Positions 24,481 to 35,175 of a stretch of 64,000 nt of DNA are shown here, piece by piece. Numbering within the stretch: position 1 is the first letter of the stretch; every line of letters begins with the position of its first letter. Below the pieces are notes generated by a model, which made no database searches, had not been told where the DNA came from, and was given only the letters and a program-made list of their open reading frames with translations. This DNA is from Siphonodentalium dalli. Its lineage: Eukaryota > Mollusca > Scaphopoda > Gadilida > Siphonodentaliidae. The position numbers were made by a program, and so were the translations under genes. The stretch spans positions 133,393,917 to 133,457,916 of the forward strand of contig CP136066.1 of NCBI GenBank assembly GCA_032622095.1. Reading direction: 5' to 3'.

Positions 24481-24777
24481 GACCATGGCAGATATATTTC
24501 TGTTTAAATATAAAACAAACAAATTTCAACATAATTTAATATATAGAAAATATAATAAAATAAAATAAATAAAAAATATTTAAAATAAAAACGAAAAGAA
24601 ATTTTAAAACATGGAATTTCGGGACGACAGTGATAGCCATTTAGGAGCTATCTAAATGCATTCCAGTATCTTTATAGGAAGACCCTTCGATAGGACCAGA
24701 TGTCACGACAAGCACATCACCATACCAACCCAATGACTTTTCATCTTTTAATGGAGTTTCTATCATATACACACATG

Positions 24778-24801
24778 GGGGGGGGGGGGGGGGGGGGGGG
24801 G
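24778..24801 (+). repeat. Poly(G) tract
   Basis: An uninterrupted run of about 24 G, followed closely by a shorter GGGGGGG run. It may be a G-quadruplex or a replication-slippage hotspot, and it is a likely sequencing-error site. Shorter C runs occur at 22028 and 34455. Confidence 0.9.
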
Positions 24802-26093
24802 TATTGGGGGGGAATCATGGTGTAACCGAGGATGTCTCCGTTCAAACAACGTATCGGGAAGCTCCGCACGTTGAGGTATTTACAGATCTGTTAATTGGAA
24901 ACCGATTTTGAGTGCCTAAAGGGCTATTAATATCAAGTCGGGCATGCCCTGATCCATTGTAAACTTTGTTTGACACCAAACGATCGAGGAATGCTGATAT
25001 CGCCCATGTGCACATCACATCAATCAAACTCTCAGCCTTCGCCAAATTACAGTGAGAATTTGCTATAGAAAACATTGTCAATAGATTGCTCTAACATTTT
25101 TTAAGATATCAAACTGAAATTTGGCACAGGGTTGTCACAGGGTTACTCAGATGGCACAAAATGTGTCATTTACGCCATAGCTACCACATGAATGGAAGGT
25201 ATGCTACACTGTCAATATAGTGCGATTGTTGTAAGCCTATAGAATAGAAACAATTGATTTTCCAATTTTTTTCAGTTTTGTCATCTGCTTTTCTCAGAGA
25301 TTGTTTATTGTAAACGTTGACACAGGTAATCGAACACTAGTCGATTAGTCAGACCTCTCCCGAAATTTCCCTTTTCTATGCCCATAGGTATAAAGCTACA
25401 TGTCAATACCGATAAAGAACATTTGCCCCAGGGTCTATCAACACCCTAACATCCAATGATCCAATTAATGTATCCACAAGATAGTGATTGATAGATACAC
25501 ATGCTGGTGAAAGGTGCCATAATTTTGTACATGAACTGGTGGCCGGGGGGAGGGGAAATTTTTTTTCTTCCTGAAATTGTTCCCACTGAATCTGCTCTAC
25601 CGGTGCTTACTTCAGATCAAACACCGATCATTTCCCGATGTGAACAGACCTTTCGTATATTCTTGGAGCTATTTTATTGCTTGATTATTATAGTATTATA
25701 CTGTTTTTCCAATAAAATAAATAAATACAAGTTATCACTGATCAATTACGTCACACCGAAATATGCAGTGTAGCAATCTGCACATATGATTTGAAGTAAA
25801 ATAGTGCTATACAAGCTGATTAAGTATTCTGATGGATTAACTGTTACATTTTTCGTGATAATTTGGCTGTGCAACGACACTGCTGTCCTGATAGCATATA
25901 GGTAGTCGTTTTTTCCCCCAACTAATCGACTAGCAGATTTCGGAATTGACTAGTTTAATAATTGAGTCTATGTTGATTAGTCACATAATCGTTTCAACAC
26001 AGACAACACTACTAAATGAGTTAATATGTATTTGTAATTCTCTGTGTAATCCCACTGTTTCCAGAGATTTCTCACAATCAAGTGGCCTGCTTT

Positions 26094-26305
26094 ACTAAAA
26101 ACTCATTGACGAGTAGTTCCCTTAGGAAATTTTCAGATAATAACTTCAACAAACAGCCATAGGCTTATTATCTAAGCATTTCCCACCAATGAATAACACT
26201 TCTTCTGCACTTGCATAATATGTTGTATCAATTGTCTGTCATCTGCTCATATTTCCTGAACAATCCTCCAAATGAATGATAGACCATTCCAATATATACT
26301 TTTAT
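26094..26305 (+). repeat. Dispersed 225-bp repeat, copy 2
   Basis: A direct copy of 6107-6330, about 75-80 percent alike by eye. It ends about 55 bp from the 3' side of LRPPRC exon 11. Confidence 0.6.
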
Positions 26306-26360
26306 AACTGGGCGGAAGAATCCAATTATTAAAGAATGGAATAATGTATTGAAGAAGTAC

Positions 26361-26460
26361 CTGGTTTCTTGAGATAATATGCAAGTTGGGTTGTGTATAA
26401 CAATGTTTCATCTAGTGGTTTGTCAAGAGATTTGATAAACTCTAATATCCTTGCTGATGT
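26361..26460 (-). CDS. LRPPRC: LRPPRC exon 11
   Basis: The acceptor is a long T-tract ending in CAG and the donor is GTACTT. The peptide EFIKSLDKPLDETLLYT fits the position of human KLTDYCKKLKEVQMHSFPL. It ends one base into a codon, in phase with exon 12. Confidence 0.85.
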
Positions 26461-26871
26461 CTGAAAAAAAAATAATGCTATTCATGAAATTAGTGTAATA
26501 TGACTGTGTTTAATATACCAAATTATATACTGTTTCAGTCCAAGTAAAAATCAGTTTGACCAAAGTTTCTAAAAAAAAGATAAATAAAAAGTCACAAATT
26601 GATACAGGACTGGCTTCCTTTAGGAAAAAAAACATCCAAAATGAGGAAGAGCAATTCCACAATTTGATGAGGAGTGCATTCACATAATCAACAAACAGAA
26701 AGGTATAAGATGGCAAGTAAAATTCATAAAAAATGGCATGTACAAATGAATATCAAGATTGAACTAATGTCTGGTCTGAGTTAGCCAAAGTCAAAGTAAT
26801 CTCTGGTATTTTAGAAAGTGACATGATTGGTATTTAAATTGTCTTGTTTATTGCTATAAACTCGAACTCAC

Positions 26872-27051
26872 AGAATCACTAGCGATTAGACCTCTGATAT
26901 ATGTTTTATCATCTCGATTTCTAGATCCAGATTTCCCTTTTAGAGTAAATAACTTGTATGCTGTGTTCTCGAAATCACCAAACATGAGCTGACAATAATG
27001 GCCTGCCATGCTGACTGAATCTAGTGGTAATTTGGCTAGACGATCTATCAC
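26872..27051 (-). CDS. LRPPRC: LRPPRC exon 10
   Basis: A 180-bp exon of 60 codons, phase 0 at both ends, with acceptor TCTACAG and donor GTGAGT. The peptide includes HYCQLMFGDFENTAYKL and continues into IRGLIASDS. It aligns by position with the human region around [20 protein letters not shown], with weaker identity than the preceding exons. Two pearl-like elements fill the intron on its 5' side. Confidence 0.87.
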
Positions 27052-27196
27052 CTGTAGACATGACAAGTATTGGATAAGTACGAAAACAATCAATGAGTAT
27101 TTTTGGTAATTCATAAAAATGTTATCAGAAACAAGACAATAGTGTGTTGAAGAAGAATCAAATGGCATTTCTAGTCAAATTTCTATGGTGATGTTC

Positions 27197-28375
27197 AATG
27201 AAAGTGTCAATGACACTGTAGCTCAACTTGGAAAGGGAATAATTTCATGTGTTACAGTCAATGGAGTGATTAGGAATGTGGAAAGTTGAAAGGCCTAGTT
27301 ATGCAAAGAGTAAATTCCAAGATGGCCGCTGGCAGCCATGTTTTTTTTGCCGAATGACCCCAAAAAGACTTGTTCCCATTCACATGTCATTGTTAACATC
27401 CATTACAAATTTTATGATGGTCCGACAAAAGATACGACCTGTACCCTATGTGAAAGGATTTAGTCATGTAAAGAGTAAAATACAAGATGACAAGATGTTT
27501 TGTGGGCAAATTACCTCAAAATGACCCGTTTCCCATCTACATGTCATTGTTAACATCCATGACAAATCTCATTATGATCGGACCAAAGCTACGACCTGTA
27601 GCCCACGCCAAAGGATTTAGTCATGCAAAGAGTAAAATCCAAGATGGCTTTTACAATCGTAACCTACAACAAGATGGCTGCTGACGGCCATGTTTTTTGG
27701 CCGAACGACCCCAAAATTACTCGTTCCCATCTACATGTCATTGTTAACATCCATGACAAATCTCATTATGATCGGACCAAAGCTACGACCTGTAGCCCAC
27801 GCCAAAGGATTTAGTCATGCAAAGAGTAAAATCCAAGATGGCTTTTACAATCGTAACCTACAACAAGATGGCTGCTGACGGCCGAACGACCCCAAAATGA
27901 CTCGTTCCCATCTGCATGTCAATATTAACATCATGACAAATTTCATGATGATCAGACCTGTAGCCCACGCCAATGGATATAATTTTGAAGTCCAATATGG
28001 CCGCCAGTGGCCATGTTTTTTGTCCGAATGACCCCATAATGACTCGTTCCCATCTACATGTCAATGTCAACAGCCATGACAAATCTCATAATGATCTGAC
28101 CAAAGGTACAACCTGTAGCATGTGCCAAAGGATTTAGTCATGCAAAGAGTAAAATCCAAGATGGCTGCTGGCGGCCATGTTTTTTGGCCGAATGACCCCA
28201 AAATGACTCGTTCCCATCTACATGTCAATGTCAACATTCATGACAAATTTCATAAAGATCAGACCAAAGATACAACATGTAGCCCAAGCCAAAGGAAATT
28301 GTTGACGGACGCACACACGGACGACGGACGCCGACCCATGGCAATAGCTCAAACTTACAAAGTAAGTTGAGCTAA
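27197..28375 (+). mobile_element. Pearl-like (Helentron-type) element, family 1, copy A
   Basis: It starts AATGAAAGTGTCAATGACAC, with a perfect AGTGTCA-A-TGACACT palindrome, followed by GTAGCTCAACTT. About six core units carry TCCAAGATGGC and a GTTCCCATCTACATGTCA segment. A short (ACGG)-type microsatellite follows, and the end is the hairpin AGCTCAAACTT ... AAGTTGAGCTAA. The AGCTCAACTT motif thus appears near both ends in inverted orientation, like the subterminal repeats of Helentron derivatives. It sits in the intron between LRPPRC exons 9 and 10. Confidence 0.82.
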
Positions 28376-28548
28376 TAAGGAAACAACCAGCCTTATAAGG
28401 GACCTGAAGAAATAAACAGAGGCAAAGGCCTCAAATTATAAAGGAGACCCCTATAAAAACAAGAGAAGCAATCCCAAAGTCAATTCTTTAGGGGGGGCAG
28501 TGTCCTAGTACGAGATCTAGCCCGATGAAAAAACGACTGCCAGCTCAA

Positions 28549-30022
28549 AATGAAAGTTTCAATGACACTGTAGCTCAACTTTGTAAAGAAGGTAATTTTT
28601 TTGTGATGAGCAATGAATAGAGAGATTAAAAAGGAGTGTAAAAAATTAGCAGTAAAGGATTTAGTCATACACAGAGTAAAATCCAAGATGGCAGCTGGCG
28701 GCCATGTTTTTGGGCCGATGACCCCAAAATGACTCGTTCCCATCTACATGTCATTATTAACATCCATGACAAATTTTAAGATTATCAAACTAAAGGTACC
28801 TGTAGCTTAAAGGATTTAGTCATACAAAGTGTAAAATCCAAGATGGCTGCTGGCGGCGATGTTTTTTGTCCGAATGACCCCAAAATAACTCTTTCCCATC
28901 TACATTCTAATTTCAACAGCCATGAAAAATTTCATGATGATCAGACTAAAGGTACGACCTGTAGCCCGTGCTAAAGGATTTAGTCATACAAAGAGTAAAA
29001 TCCAAGATGGCTGCTGGTGGCCATGTGTTATGACCGAAGATGACTCGTTCCCATCTACATATCAATATTAACATCCCTGACAAATTTTATGATGATCAGA
29101 CTAAAGGTATTACCTGTAGCCCGTGCTAAAGGATTTAGTCATACAAAGAGTAAAATCCAAGATGGCTGCTGGTTGCCATGTTTAATGGCCGAATGATCCC
29201 AAAATGACTCGTTCCCATCTACATGTCATTGTTAACATCCATGACAAATTTTATGATGATCACACTAAAGGTACGACCTGTAGCCTGTGCTAAAGGATTT
29301 AGTCATACAAAGAGTAAAATCCAAGATGGGTGCTGGCGGCCATGTTTTTTTGGCTGAATTACCCCAAAATTACTCGTTCCCATCTACATGTCAATGTTAA
29401 CATCCATGACAAATTTCATGATGATCAGACCAAAGGTCCGACCTGTAGCCCGTGCTAATGGATTGAATTTTGAAATCCAAGATGGCTGCTGGCGGCCATG
29501 TTTTTTGTCTGAATGACCCCAAAATCACTCGTTTCCCATCTACATGTCATTGTTAACATCCATGAAAAATATTATGATGATCCGACCAAAGGTACGACCT
29601 GTAGGCCGTGCCAAAGAATTTAGTCATGCAAAGAGTAAACTCTAAGATGGCTGCCGGCAGCCATGTTTTTTGGCCAAACAACCCCAAAATTAGTCGTTCC
29701 CATCTAAATGTCATTATTAACATCCATGATAAATTTCATGATGATCAGACGAACAGTACGACCTGTAGCCCGTGCTAATGGATTGAATATTGAAATCCAA
29801 GATGTTTTTTTCCCGAATGACCCCAAAATGACTCGTTCCCATCTACATGTCAATGTCAACAGCTATGACAAATTTTATAATGATCCGACCAAAGGTACGA
29901 CCTGTAGCCCGTGCTAAAGGAAATTGTTGATGCATCACACACGCACGCACACACACACACACGGACGACGGACGACAAAGTCATGACAATAGCTCAAACT
30001 TTACAAAGTAAAGTTGAGCTAA
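28549..30022 (+). mobile_element. Pearl-like element, family 1, copy B
   Basis: The structure is as in copy A, with eight core units spaced 152 to 167 bp (AAGATGG positions near 28680, 28838, 29003, 29155, 29322, 29478, 29641 and 29798). A CACACACACACACGGACGACGG microsatellite and the same terminal hairpin follow. It lies 173 bp from copy A in the same orientation. The spacing fits the 160-bp cores described for bivalve pearl/BIV160 repeats. Confidence 0.85.
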
Positions 30023-30433
30023 AAAGGATACCCGCTAAAGTGTATTCACACATTTGTGATGGGTATGACGTTCAAAATTTTCAAGGCAGTAAAACTGCCA
30101 AAAGCAGAAAAAAAGATTTTGAATATTGACAGACTTTGTTCATTAAATCATAATGATATTATGCAAGATCATAGCCAGGAGTAGTTCATCTCAAACAGCA
30201 TGAAAATTTTGCGAGCTGTGCCAAATAACTTGTTGTCTAACATACATAGATGTACATATATACGCATAGATGCCATGACAATAATTCAGCCAACTTTATA
30301 TAAAGATATCCAAAATATTGTATGTTGCTTTCAAGGAACAAGTGATGGTCTGGTGACATCTAAGCTATTATGAAGGTAAAGAGTACCTCAAATAAATCTC
30401 TGTCCACCACAAACTCAACATAAGAGCACTTAC

Positions 30434-30535
30434 TTGATTTGTATGTGGGTGATGACCACTTTTCTCTAGTGTAAGGATAGTTTCCAAAAGAATCTCTGGT
30501 TCTAAGACGAAGTCTTTCTCAGCTTTGTTTACAAC
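30434..30535 (-). CDS. LRPPRC: LRPPRC exon 9
   Basis: A 102-bp phase 0 exon between a TAATTTTAG acceptor and a GTAAGT donor. The peptide (ILLETILTLEKSGHHP) corresponds to the human segment LLQIIFSFSKAGYPQ. It is 34 complete codons. Confidence 0.9.
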
Positions 30536-31039
30536 CTAAAATTACAACATAAAATTACATTGACAAAGAGTATATATGAATTAGTAATACAGTGTATGTA
30601 AGTTATGGAGTACAAAATCTAGTCCAATAGTTCGTACAAAATGTTTCAGTTCTCCCTTAAGTAAACCATACATATTCTGTACTTTCTCAAGTGCCATGCA
30701 CATTTCTCTTCTCTCAAGTATACCATTGCATTGTATGTAAGCATATAAAGCATCATTTAATTTTTTTCTTAACTATTTCATTCTTGTTTCTTTTCACTGT
30801 CAAGTATATAGCACATTTTATCTGTTCCCTCTCGGCATACCATCCATGTTGCAGTTCTCTCCATAAAGTTTCAAGAAATTCTAAAAATAATTTTTACACA
30901 GCAAAGATAACAATAATGATATCCCTCCAACATGATAGTAAATGCCTTATAAGACAAAATCATTGGATGTTTTTATATATTACCTTACAGAAAACTATTA
31001 GTTTAAATATATGTAGCTCATAACATGCTTCATATAAAA

Positions 31040-31345
31040 TATTTGTGATTGGGAGTGAGGAAAACTAAACATATTCAGATGAACCATTGGCTGAGATATC
31101 TGCACAGACAAACAAAAAAACCAAGATTTCAAGAAAAACAAAGAAGGATAACTAGAATGGAAAATGCGAACAATGTAATTGGGCTCTCTTTTGTAAGTAC
31201 TCCCGATGCTGACCATCCATATAAAATTACATTCAGATCTGATAACCCTTGGCCCAGATATATGCCAGGATGATCAGACAGACAAACGGACAGGACGATG
31301 GAAAGTGGCAATCCAGTTTACCCCCATTGTTTCTTCGAAAAGTGG
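31040..31345 (+). repeat. Tandem-core-type repeat tail, another family
   Basis: It contains CATCCATATAAAATTACATT, then a CAGACAGACAAACGGACAGG microsatellite, and closes with CAGTTTACCCCC and GTGGGTATAACT around a CTTCGAAAAG loop. This again is the core, microsatellite and palindrome order, as one unit. Confidence 0.5.
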
Positions 31346-31381
31346 GTATAACTAGATAAAGTTAGGTCAATATCTATTCAC

Positions 31382-31469
31382 CTCTAGAACTGCATCCATA
31401 TCTCCCTTCATAGCATAGCCTTTGAGGTACGACTTGTATGTTTCAGCACTTGGCTTCAATCCTGCTTGT
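31382..31469 (-). CDS. LRPPRC: LRPPRC exon 8 (PPR)
   Basis: Acceptor TATTTCCAG and donor GTGAAT bound an exon encoding QAGLKPSAETYKSYLKGYAM, followed by KGDMDAVLE. This is the PPR unit equivalent to human [20 protein letters not shown]. It finishes in phase 0. Confidence 0.93.
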
Positions 31470-32006
31470 CTGGAAATACAAACAGTTTCCAATGAACGAA
31501 ATTGAAATATGGAATTTTGGGGTAACGGAGCATGCATTAGACAATAAATATATACACTGAATAAGAGTTGTCAATGAAGTTCAACTTGACATTAACTATA
31601 AATTGCCAGGTTTGCCCTGTACTGTTATTTATATTTGCAAAAATTCCCAACCTGTACTGTTATTCAACACTGTACTGTTATTTGGCACTCAAGAGTATAA
31701 CATACAGACCAGTCTGAACAACTTTGTAGAATTTTAATTTCGTCAATCGAGTAGGCATTTAAAATTGAAGTTCAATTGCTTCACATGACACTATCACATG
31801 GGAAGAACTTTGAAGAAACCAGATTTTATGTGAACCTAACCACCTAAAACTAGATCTAGCTGAACGCTTTAAATTTCACCAACATTTAGCAGAGAGACCA
31901 TTTTTATTACACAATTAATTTCCCATATTTTCAACTATTTCTGACTTCACCAGGATTTCCCGCATCTTTATTGAGCGTAGAAAAGAGAACAGTTTTAGTT
32001 ACTTAC

Positions 32007-32045
32007 TTCATGATGTCAGCTATTCCTTCTGCATTCTCTATGTCT
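32007..32045 (-). CDS. LRPPRC: LRPPRC exon 7 (39-bp microexon)
   Basis: A 39-bp exon with an AATTTCAG acceptor and GTAAGT donor. Together with the split glycine it reads GDIENAEGIADIMK, matching human GDMENAENILTVMR. It is in frame with both neighbours and is too short to be found by ORF length. A pogo-like element at 32387-33479 lies in the intron on its 5' side. Confidence 0.93.
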
Positions 32046-32386
32046 CTGAAATTTTCCAAGTAATATAATGTAATAATGTTGTGAGCTGGGAACACATTAA
32101 ACCTTTAATAACTGCTTGCTAAGAACAGAGAAATTCATACAATCAAAACGAGATCAATTATCCACTAAAATGAGGAGAGACTCCCGGGACAATTTTAATA
32201 TCTTATGAATATATTTTTCGTGAGAAAGAGAGAGAGAGAAAGTTGGAGTGCCAGTGAGCCTACCCCCTCTCCATCTCATAGTATTATGTCAGTATGTTTT
32301 GTGTTATGTATACAATACTACATGTACATAATATACATAAAATTGAATAAATAATAAAAAAAATAAAAATAATAATAATAATAATA

Positions 32387-33479
32387 CAGACGATCCCACT
32401 TATTAACATAACGGATAAAAACATATCCCGTTTACAACCATAAAATGTTCCTGCACCAAACCATTTACACTGTATTATATGTTAATTTCTACCCTCTAAT
32501 AACATAAGATTTTGATAGACCACCGGTTATAAACATAGAAATATGCAATAACATGTTAACCACGCCGGTAAAACTATGTACACATGCCAGTTAATCGAGA
32601 GGCCATTACAGTTAATTATGTAATTCAATCAATGCAAAGACCGCAAACAAAGAGAAACAAGCTGTGAACGACCACATGGGTGCTTAAGATACTGATAGGC
32701 CTGTCAGCTAATTGGTTTTTATCACTTACAATCTGGCATGTGTGCTCTTTTTAATCCATTTACAATGGGACTTTAATGTACTTTGACAGGGCTTCGAATT
32801 CCGTGTCTGAAACGTTCCAATGTCGCGACATTGCATCACCGCGATCACGCTCAAAATAAGATCCTAATTTGTATGAATAGGAAACGGATGAGTATGTTTA
32901 CTTAAACCCGGTACCATAGTCCCACGCTGTCTGATTCATATCATATAAAACTCAAGCCATACTTTCTCTCATCATAACCATCCAAAATGTCTAAACGTAA
33001 ACGTAACGATTTGTCACTCGGAGTTAAATACGAAAAATGAAAGTAAAGCTTGTTTTACTTTGTGGAATTCCCAGCGGGAAATCCCCTATTCACTCCAATG
33101 TCTACAGATAGAGTTACTCCTCCTGACTTGTAACCGGATGTCGAATTTAGTGAAAATGGAAGCCGACTTGCGGCGCTTAAATTCACTTGTTTCTGGTTCT
33201 TTTTCATGCATAATACTTGCATCAAGATTGATTCTCCAATCATTCATCAAAGTTATGTTGTGTCAAGTTTATTTTGGTGGCATAAAAAGAAGAATAGTAG
33301 AAAAATAAATAAAACAACCGCCATATTCAATGATTGATGATGGCGATGGAAAACGTGGTCAAATGTCCATACAAAGTACACAGAATGGGCCAAATATCGG
33401 AATCCCGCACATAAACATACACGCTTATTAACATAAATTCCTCTTGCACCGAGGCTATGTGATAAAGCGGGATTAACTG
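32387..33479 (+). mobile_element. Small pogo/Tigger-like element
   Basis: It is flanked by TA on both sides. The left end CAGACGATCCCACTTATTAA and the right end, which is the complement of CAGTTAATCCCGCTTTAT, are imperfect inverted repeats. Subterminal TTAACATAA motifs recur. At 32986-33039 a remnant reads MSKRKRNDLSLGVKYEK before a stop, matching the transposase start in the large element at 6766. The two elements are relatives. This one is 1093 bp and lies between LRPPRC exons 6 and 7. Confidence 0.78.
32986..33039 (+). pseudogene. Pogo/Tigger transposase N-terminal remnant
   Basis: Only 17 codons remain (start MSKRKRNDLSLGVKYE), corresponding to the basic N-terminus before the CENP-B-like HTH. 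The frame then stops, and the rest of the transposase is absent. Confidence 0.6.
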
Positions 33480-33600
33480 TAGTAATAATAATGTTGTGAG
33501 CTTCATTTACCAGATAATAAAGTTTGTGATCAATAAAGAGATACATTGTATACTTAGGGAACTGATTTACATCAAACATGACTAATCATAAGATACTCAC

Positions 33601-33687
33601 CCAGACGCAAAATAGCCAGTTATCAAGGAGTTGAAAACATGTTCACTAATGGGCATATCCAGGGCTTTCATCTGTTCCATTAGTTGT
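33601..33687 (-). CDS. LRPPRC: LRPPRC exon 6 (PPR)
   Basis: The exon is bounded by acceptor TACATTCCAG and donor GTGAGT. The peptide runs through MKALDMPISEHVFNSLITG and corresponds to human MKTKDLPVTEAVFSALVTG. Phase is 1 base, 28 codons, then 2 bases. The preceding intron holds a degenerate duplication and a tandem-core repeat element. Confidence 0.95.
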
Positions 33688-34411
33688 CTGGAATGTAAGC
33701 AGAAATATAAACTGCTTGGTCCACTCCCAAGATAGTGTACACCATGGCAGATATGGCTAAATGCATATGCATAACTTCTCAAGGAGAATAAGAATCATAT
33801 CTAAAGTCTGATTATGTCCCTCACAAATCAACATAACGTCATTAGTTGTTCAGATTCAAAAGTGTTGAGGATATAGTTCATCCTCTGAGAAAAACTTTTG
33901 AATATTACAAGAAATTCCAGTCACATATTAATAAAAGACAAAGTATTATAAACACACACAAAGAAGAATAGAGACTATACCTTCTAATTAAATTTTAAGA
34001 TAGAATTAAAAAATTAAACCAGACTTCACCAGTGAAGTTGAAACTTCATCAGTGAAGTTGAAGTTGAAATTTAATTGTGATTCTATGAAGTGATAGAATG
34101 AATGGAAGGAATTGAATATGAAAACATGCATGCACATAATGTGGTCGACACTATTAGAAGCATCTAATTTGCATGATGCCCAATTTTGAAACCATAAAAA
34201 TTTATTCTTTGTTTCAGACTTGTAGTAGCAACATGATGGTTGGTGGGGAGGGACAGTGTATTCAATAACTTTCCTTGATTCCCTTCATAGAATCAAAATT
34301 GTATTTCACCTTCACTGGTGAAGTCACGTTAAATTTGTCAATTTTATGTTGTTCCATCATAAATTCTGTGAACAGAATATGAGATTGTAAAGCCATGCAA
34401 ATTAAAACCAA

Positions 34412-35175
34412 GAACAACTAGAGGTGTGACTGTCCCAATGGGACTAAGGATGCCCCCCCCCCCCCCCCCCCCCCCCGTGTTTTAAAATACTAAGATGCTT
34501 CACATGTCAGTAAACATTTAGTTAAAATAATAAAATAACAGTTCCCATTGCAGGTGCACAAACATAACTGTAATCTTAAACCATGTAGGAATAAAAGCTT
34601 GGACAAAATTATGCATTTTGCAAAAATGTTCTAAGTCGAAAAAGGGGAATAACTCCACAAAAAAAGTCGGACAGACATCATAATCGCAGGTGCACAGGTT
34701 CTCGTGGTACTAAATATCAGTGCCAAGATTAAAAAACATTGACCTAAAAATGTAGAAATAAAAGCTCGGACAAAAGTAGGCATGTTCCAAACAAATTTAT
34801 AAGTCGAAATAAAACCACCAAAAAATGCCAGACAGACGTCATAATCGCAGGTGCACAGGTTCCCATGGTACTAAATATCTGTGACAAGTTAACAAAAAAT
34901 TGACCTAAAAATGTAGGAATAAAAGCTCGGACAAAATTATACATGTTGCGAAAATTTTCTAAGTCGAAAAAGGAGGGACAACTCCACAAAAAAAGTCGCA
35001 GGTGCACAGGTTCCCATGTGCCAAGTTTCACGGATATTGATCCAAAAACAACTGAGAAAAACTCCGGACAAATTTGTGTCCACGGTGCGATGGACGAACG
35101 GACGACGGATGGACGGACGGACAAGCTGACTCCAGTATACCCCCCTAACGTCGTTGCGGGGGGTGTAACTAACTC
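34412..35175 (+). mobile_element. Tandem-core element, family 3
   Basis: The 5' part includes AACTAGAGGTGTGACTGTCC and a poly(C) run at 34455. Three to four core units contain TCTAAGTCGAAAAAGG, CGCAGGTGCACAGGTTC and AATAAAAGCTCGGACAAA. The microsatellite GGACGGATGGACGGACGGAC follows, and the end is a CCCCCCTAACGTCGTTGCGG hairpin. It shares the AAGTCGAAAAAGG stretch with family 2 but is otherwise different. Confidence 0.72.

Noticed and set aside
27276-29917. Many overlapping short ORFs with similar peptides (SLLTSMTNFMMI types)
   Set aside because: They are translations of the tandem cores; frames are not conserved between units.
27197-30022. CRISPR-like array of regular repeats
   Set aside because: Units are about 160 bp, contiguous and without spacers, and the host is a eukaryote; they are satellite-like cores.
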